Source of the DNA: Norana najaformis
Lineage: Eukaryota; Annelida; Clitellata; Crassiclitellata; Hormogastridae
DNA length: 64,000 bases
Direction: 5' to 3'
Assembly (NCBI GenBank): GCA_964023275.1
Contig: OZ029921.1
Location: 2,788,159 to 2,852,158, forward strand
This document shows, piece by piece, positions 59,801-64,000 of the stretch; position 1 is the stretch's first letter; each line of letters starts with the position of its first letter. A model generated the notes under the pieces. The model made no database searches. It was not told the DNA's origin and saw nothing but the letters and a program-made list of their open reading frames with translations. The position numbers and the translations under genes were made by a program.

Positions 59801-62800
59801 CCATAGGCCTTCTCGCTTTCAGTCTCCACTGTGTATTTCTACAACAATGTCAAACTCATCACAGATGCACCAATAATTCTCAGTGCATATGGTGGAGCTC
59901 GTAAATGTAAATGTACACGTTTTTCTATAGCGACCGTGTGGCCTCGACCCTGCTCATTTTCAATTAATTAATCAGATAAGATCCTTCACTACTGATTAGT
60001 AGTAGTTTCCAGTGTTTAGCAACATCTTTTGGCTGTATTCAGTGCACTTTTTCTAAGTCTTCTAGATGCAAGGGGATTTCTCTAAATGTAAATGTTTTTC
60101 TATAGCGACCATATGGCCTCAACCTTGCTAATTTTTCAGCAAATTTATCGGGTGAGATCCTTCACCACCGATGCCCGTTTGAATGGGCGCCATGCCATTT
60201 AAGGTCCCTGTGTATGGACTGTGCTAGCCCGAGATTAAAATCTCTGAAATAAGCCACAACGGGGACACAAACCGGTAAAAATAAACTTTGTTTAAATTAT
60301 TAGAGTGAAATTCTTCTAAATTTCTTCCATTTGTTGGTGCTATCTGAATTCAACCTCTTCTAACTTCCAGTTGTTGCAAGTGACTTCTTACCTTATAAAC
60401 AAGCCTGTCTTGTAGCCTTTCGAATGCCTGTTCCTTTTCCTTCTGAAACTGCTCTTGCAGTGACAACAGTTTATTTCTCTTCCAGAAAACAGAAACAGGA
60501 GCACATCATCAAATTGCTGAAGTAAAGACCTAAATGTATGTGTATATGTATGTACGTACGTATGTATGTATGTTTGTATGTTTGTATGCTCCAGAGTATC
60601 ATCAAAATATCAGAATGATGCTGCACATAACAGGATGAAAAAATTTTCTATTAAATGTTTTGGCCCGTCCTTATGGAATCCTCTTCCAGCTGACTTTAAA
60701 AATACATTTCGGTCATTTCTAGATCAAAATGGGAAAATTATCTGATTAACCCACCATTTGTTTGTTAAGTCTAACAACTGATGCTTTCAGGTTCTCTATT
60801 TCGCGCTCTTGGCCAGAAAACTTCTCACCAAGTTCTGCCAATGAACTCTTGAGTTTTAGCTGAAAGAAATAAACCATCGACAGCGCATAAGACTCCTAAA
60901 CAACATCACTAGTCGTAATCATAATTGTAATAGTAAGCTCGAGATTTCTACAGCACCCAACTAAAGCTAAATCGCGGGAACCAGCTTATTCACAGGCGAT
61001 CAGTCAAAACAAAATCGATAGGCAGGTAGGGTTCAGGTTCCAGGTTAAGAGGCAAGAGTCAGGCAGGCAGTCTATCACTTGAAGTTAATTGCTTCAGTAT
61101 AGTACCATGGATGTGTTTGGATTAGTGTCATACTAAGTCAGTCCAGCAATTCCTTTTGCAATGGTTAACGTAAGGTTGATGTTAATGGCCCTGGCAGCCA
61201 CAAGACCATGTTAAAAACTGAATACTCCTTCACCAACATGGAATAACATGCTAGCTTGAGGTGCTATGCTAAATGTAGAATATATTTATTGACCTAACTA
61301 TTTTTTTATTTATATGGAACAACTGTATGACAAGAAAGAATCAGTCAATAGTGTCAGCAATTGCACGTTGAAGATTTGTTAGAGGTTCATACACAGTCAA
61401 ACTTCAAAGGCAGCTCATTTCACACATACACAATGAGCTCTCACAAAGGTAATGGTAACACACGTGTTTTTAAGCCTCTTTTGAAACTCCTCAGAAGCGT
61501 GGTCCCAAACGAGGTTGCAGCTAAGACACAAACATGGCCATAGCAATCCAACGACAGAACATTTTTACCCACAGGCAGCGTTGTAAGCAGAGTTCGGTGA
61601 ATTAAAGTCTCATATAAACAAGTAACAATACATTTGAGCATAACACAAAGCCATTGTTGGTTCTGAGGATCTTACCATTGCTGTAGAGATCGCCAAACGA
61701 GTGTCCGCCTGATTCACTTTTAGAGAAGGTAAGCTGTAAAAACAACAGTAAACTGCACAGAAAAAGGTAGAGGTGGCATCATGGCCATACATACATACAG
61801 CACACATACATCCTGCATACCCACATATATATACACTTATACATATACATATTAAAACAAAAAAAATAAAAGTCTGGCTGAGGTCAAAAGGCCAAGGAAA
61901 CCAGAATGTATTGCAATGGCTTGGGATTTGGACCTGAAGCAACCACTGACTGATGCCTTGGCAATTATGATAACGGCACTATGGAAGTCTTTAGATTAGA
62001 TTAGATTAGAAGCTTCAAGTGAAACCATATTCAAAAATCATAATCCGTTGGAGAATCCAGAATCAGTAAAGTGGGTCATAATTTTGTACCTCGTTAAGGT
62101 GGCGTCTGGTTTTGATTTGCGTAGAATTTCGCTGATCACACGACATTCTTGATTCAGATCCTCCAGAAACTTCTTCTCCGCTTTTTCCGCGGCATTCTGC
62201 TTTGCCTGCAACAATTTCTTTTCCATCTCAAGTTTTTCCAGTTGTTCCCTGCACTCGTCAACCGTCTCTCTCAGTTTCTCCACCGCTGTCTGTTCCTCCT
62301 CCTGAAATCATAAGCACAAACAATTCAAATAAACATGCTCTGCCCAGGCATTTTGCAAACAAATGAAGTCTCATCTTTTCCAACTCCTCAGATGAATTTA
62401 AGAAAATTCATGCATCAGGTCGACAAAAAATGTCTGAATAATAATAATAATAATAAAATAATAATAATAATAATAATAATAAAATAATAATAATAATAAT
62501 AATAAAATAATAATAATAATAATAGTGATAATGATAATGATAAAAATAATTAGATTCTGATAAAAATAATTACAGGAACATTTCTTGTGCAAGCTCAACA
62601 AAGACAAAAACACAACAATAATACTGGAGAGGCAAAATATTAGTAATCTGCTACTGTGCCGTACCCTGTGCTCCAAAAATGACAGACTTACATCTTTGAG
62701 TCGTTCCATCTGTCGGAGGTCAGTATCTGATGACAGGTCTCGATCCGCTTCCAGTTTCTGCTGGTAGATGAGATGGCTACGTTGCCTAGTATTGTCCAGT

Positions 62801-63645
62801 TCCTGCAGAAGAGATAAACAACAGATAGTTAGGCCACGATGTAAGAGTATAATAAGGGAGACCGTTCCAGAATGATCCAACACCTTGAAGATGCACTACA
62901 TAAATGCTCTGAATGAATGAACAAGGGGGCATATGCCTCACTCTGTATTTATTCTGTATGACTGTCTGTCTGGAATCTTGACTTGGAGCCGAACGTCACC
63001 TTACCTGCCTCACTGATTTTGATTTGACTCAGCGCCTGTGAACAAGCTGAATATATCCAGGAATTACGATAATGATTATAATTATCAAGACATTTTAGTA
63101 TTATTTCTGCATTTAAGTGCCACTACCTAATGACTAAGCATCAATCAGTAGTGCTCAGCAATTGTGAGTGAAGGACTTATTTACAGTGCATACACAGTAT
63201 CCGTCTCACGAGAGGCTAGAACCTGCACACTCCATGGTACAAAGCAAGTGTTCAAACCAATTGGCCATCATAGAATCCTTCCAATAACCTCTCAATAGCA
63301 TTGTACACAAAGCTATCTAATTCATCCAAAATGGTGTGTCTTAAGGAAAAAAGAAAATGTATACTAAGCCTAGTCAGGCAAAACAGTACAGCTAAGCAGA
63401 AATCATATTGCACTCGAGAAAGGTGCCACATGAATGTTCTGATAAATGAAAGAACCTTGTACCTGTTTGAGGTCTTTAAGTTGTTGCAGGTAACTGTCGG
63501 ATAAAGTCTTTTCATGTTCGAGTTCTTCCCGCAGCTGTTGGCACTTACTGGTCATTTCCTTCTTCATGGTTTCCATCTGCGTCGACATCTCATTCTTCTT
63601 GCCAGACTCCCATTTGTCTCGTTCTTCATCTAGATACGCCTGAAA
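56861..63645 (-). CDS. long coiled-coil protein, C-terminal 11 exons (identity unknown; 5' end outside window)
   Basis: I do not recognise the family. Exons 5' to 3': 63463-63645, 62692-62802, 62090-62301, 61676-61733, 60755-60859, 60392-60478, 59660-59838, 58979-59078, 58454-58666, 57583-57792, 56861-56914. They give 503 residues plus a TAA stop, with consistent phases and GT-AG sites. Nearly all of it is predicted coiled coil, rich in Glu, Lys and Gln: EELEHEKTLSDSYLQQL, EKLRETVDECREQLEKLEM, LKEKDRQLHDIQHKWNAWKE. Less helical segments are KSKPDATLTSLPSLKVNQAD, and exons 58979-59078 and 58454-58666 (Ser/Ala/Thr-rich). It ends ELMQLQRSYSRLQKSNH. Such proteins are often centrosomal, ciliary or Golgi scaffolds, but that is inference. 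The 60392-60478 exon uses acceptor CTGGAAG/AGAAAT, since the next AG would bring a stop. If exon 58454-58666 is not spliced, translation would stop at 58436. Confidence 0.85.
57249..57490 (+). repeat. tRNA-derived SINE, family A, best plus copy
   Basis: GCACGGTGGTCTATCGGTAC (A box), TTGTGGGTTTGACTCTGTG (B box), ACAACCTTGGACAAGTTGTT, CTGTCACCAAGCAGTAGAAG, GGCATAAGCTGGGAAGTAAA and GTCCACTGTCGACTCAAGGG. About 240 bp, in the last intron of the coiled-coil gene. Confidence 0.85.
58902..58942. repeat. short hairpin-forming inverted repeat
   Basis: GAACATGTATCACTAGAAC, a 4-base loop TCGT, then GTTCTAATGATACATGTT. About 17 of 19 stem positions pair. It lies in the intron between coiled-coil exons 58979-59078 and 58454-58666. 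Confidence 0.85.
59900..60270 (+). repeat. two family D repeats in tandem, one truncated
   Basis: A partial copy at about 59900-59995 (ACGTTTTTCTATAGCGACCG, ATCCTTCACTACTG) and a long one at 60085-60270 (ATCGGGTGAGATCCTTCACC, GAATGGGCGCCATGCCATTT, CCGAGATTAAAATCTCTGAA). Both are plus-oriented in the intron between coiled-coil exons 60392-60478 and 59660-59838. Confidence 0.85.
60905..61080 (+). repeat. interspersed repeat family C
   Basis: TCGAGATTTCTACAGCACCC, AAATCGCGGGAACCAGCTTA, AAAATCGATAGGCAGGTAGG and GAGTCAGGCAGGCAGTC. Confidence 0.85.
61925..62060. repeat. family E fragments in opposite orientation, joined
   Basis: A minus-oriented part (CCACTGACTGATGCCTTGGC, CTTTAGATTAGATTAGATTA) runs straight into a plus-oriented part (CTTCAAGTGAAACCATATTC, AATCATAATCCGTTGGAGAA). 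The join lies at the GATTA repeat. Confidence 0.75.
62435..62530. repeat. (AAT)n microsatellite
   Basis: Nearly pure AATAATAAT over about 90 bp with occasional AAAATAAT interruptions, in the first complete intron of the coiled-coil gene. Confidence 0.95.
62960..63060 (-). repeat. family C fragment, minus
   Basis: Reverse complement of TTCAGCTTGTTCACAGGCGC, AAAATCAGTGAGGCAGGTAA and GTCAAGATTCC. Confidence 0.65.
63095..63275 (-). repeat. tRNA-derived SINE-like family B
   Basis: The minus strand contains GATGGCCAATTGGTTTGAAC, GCAGGTTCTAGCCTCTCGTG (damaged B box) and TTAGTCATTAGGTAGTGGCA, with the tail TTAAATGCAGAAATAATAC. Confidence 0.7.
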
Positions 63646-63888
63646 CTGACCGAAATGCCTTCAACATGACATAACTGTTAGACATCAACTCCACACTTAA
63701 ATTGGATCAGTAACTTCAATCGTGGATTGCTGATCACCATCCTCAACCCTAAACTGAAGATGTACCTCTTCCAGTCAGTTTGTGGTAGATGATGCTTCCT
63801 GTGGCCTGGCTTCAGTGTGCGCTTCTGAACTGGTGTAAACGGGAACTGTCAGATTTCAGTTGTATTGTACAGTGTTATAATCACTCAG

Positions 63889-63981
63889 GAAGTCAAGTCG
63901 AAAATCAAAGAGGTCATGGAAAACTGCTTAAAACCTTACAAGACGAAGAAGCAGAGGGAGGCAGTGGAACAGAAGTCTTGA
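63889..63981 (+). CDS. possible plus-strand terminal exon, unrecognised
   Basis: After a reasonable acceptor (ATAATCACTCAG) the plus strand is open for 30 codons with a hydrophilic reading (KSKIKEVMEN, YKTKKQREAVEQKS) and then TGA. Base usage looks coding, but nothing upstream on this strand belongs to it and it would be nested opposite the coiled-coil gene. It may be chance or a retroposed fragment. Confidence 0.2.
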   Translation, partial: EVKSKIKEVMENCLKPYKTKKQREAVEQKS

Positions 63982-64000
63982 ATTCTCATGTCTCTGACTC

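Overview
The window is nuclear DNA from an animal, most likely an invertebrate. Every gene is cut into short exons with conserved splice phases. The spaces between exons are full of tRNA-derived SINEs, a miniature inverted-repeat transposon, minisatellites and ATT/ATA microsatellites. I cannot name the species. Reading exon by exon and checking splice phase, I find four protein genes that fill almost the whole window. No rRNA, functional tRNA, CRISPR or bacterial-type operon was seen. Layout: (1) 1-5423, minus: a cyclin E gene whose 3' end runs off the left edge and whose first exon(s) are not placed. (2) 5424-13439: intergenic, with a CpG-rich stretch at about 8.2-9.1 kb that probably holds the cyclin E promoter. 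(3) 13440-37221, minus: a complete USP32-type ubiquitin protease in 32 coding exons (1632 codons plus stop by my count). It has three EF-hands, DUSP and ubiquitin-like regions, a split USP catalytic core and a C-terminal CAAX box. (4) 37222-38431: a 1.2-kb head-to-head spacer. (5) 38432-54902, plus: a complete ULK1/2 (Atg1) autophagy kinase in 25 coding exons (919 codons plus stop). (6) 54903-56860: a convergent 3' spacer. (7) 56861-63645, minus: the last 11 exons of a long coiled-coil protein that I do not recognise, whose 5' end lies beyond the right edge. How the genes relate: cyclin E drives G1/S through CDK2. USP32 is a membrane-linked deubiquitinase of the endolysosomal system, and ULK starts autophagy downstream of mTORC1. 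The divergent USP32/ULK pair therefore joins two genes of neighbouring pathways over one short spacer, which contains a CLEAR-like CACGTGAC E-box. The strongest structural observations are a 382-bp TA-flanked element in a ULK intron with identical 103-bp terminal inverted repeats; three GC-AG introns in USP32, all with GCAAG-type donors; a minisatellite running into a USP32 splice donor; and several SINE-like families in many copies. I found no operon-like new system; the novelty lies mainly in the repeats and in gene structure.
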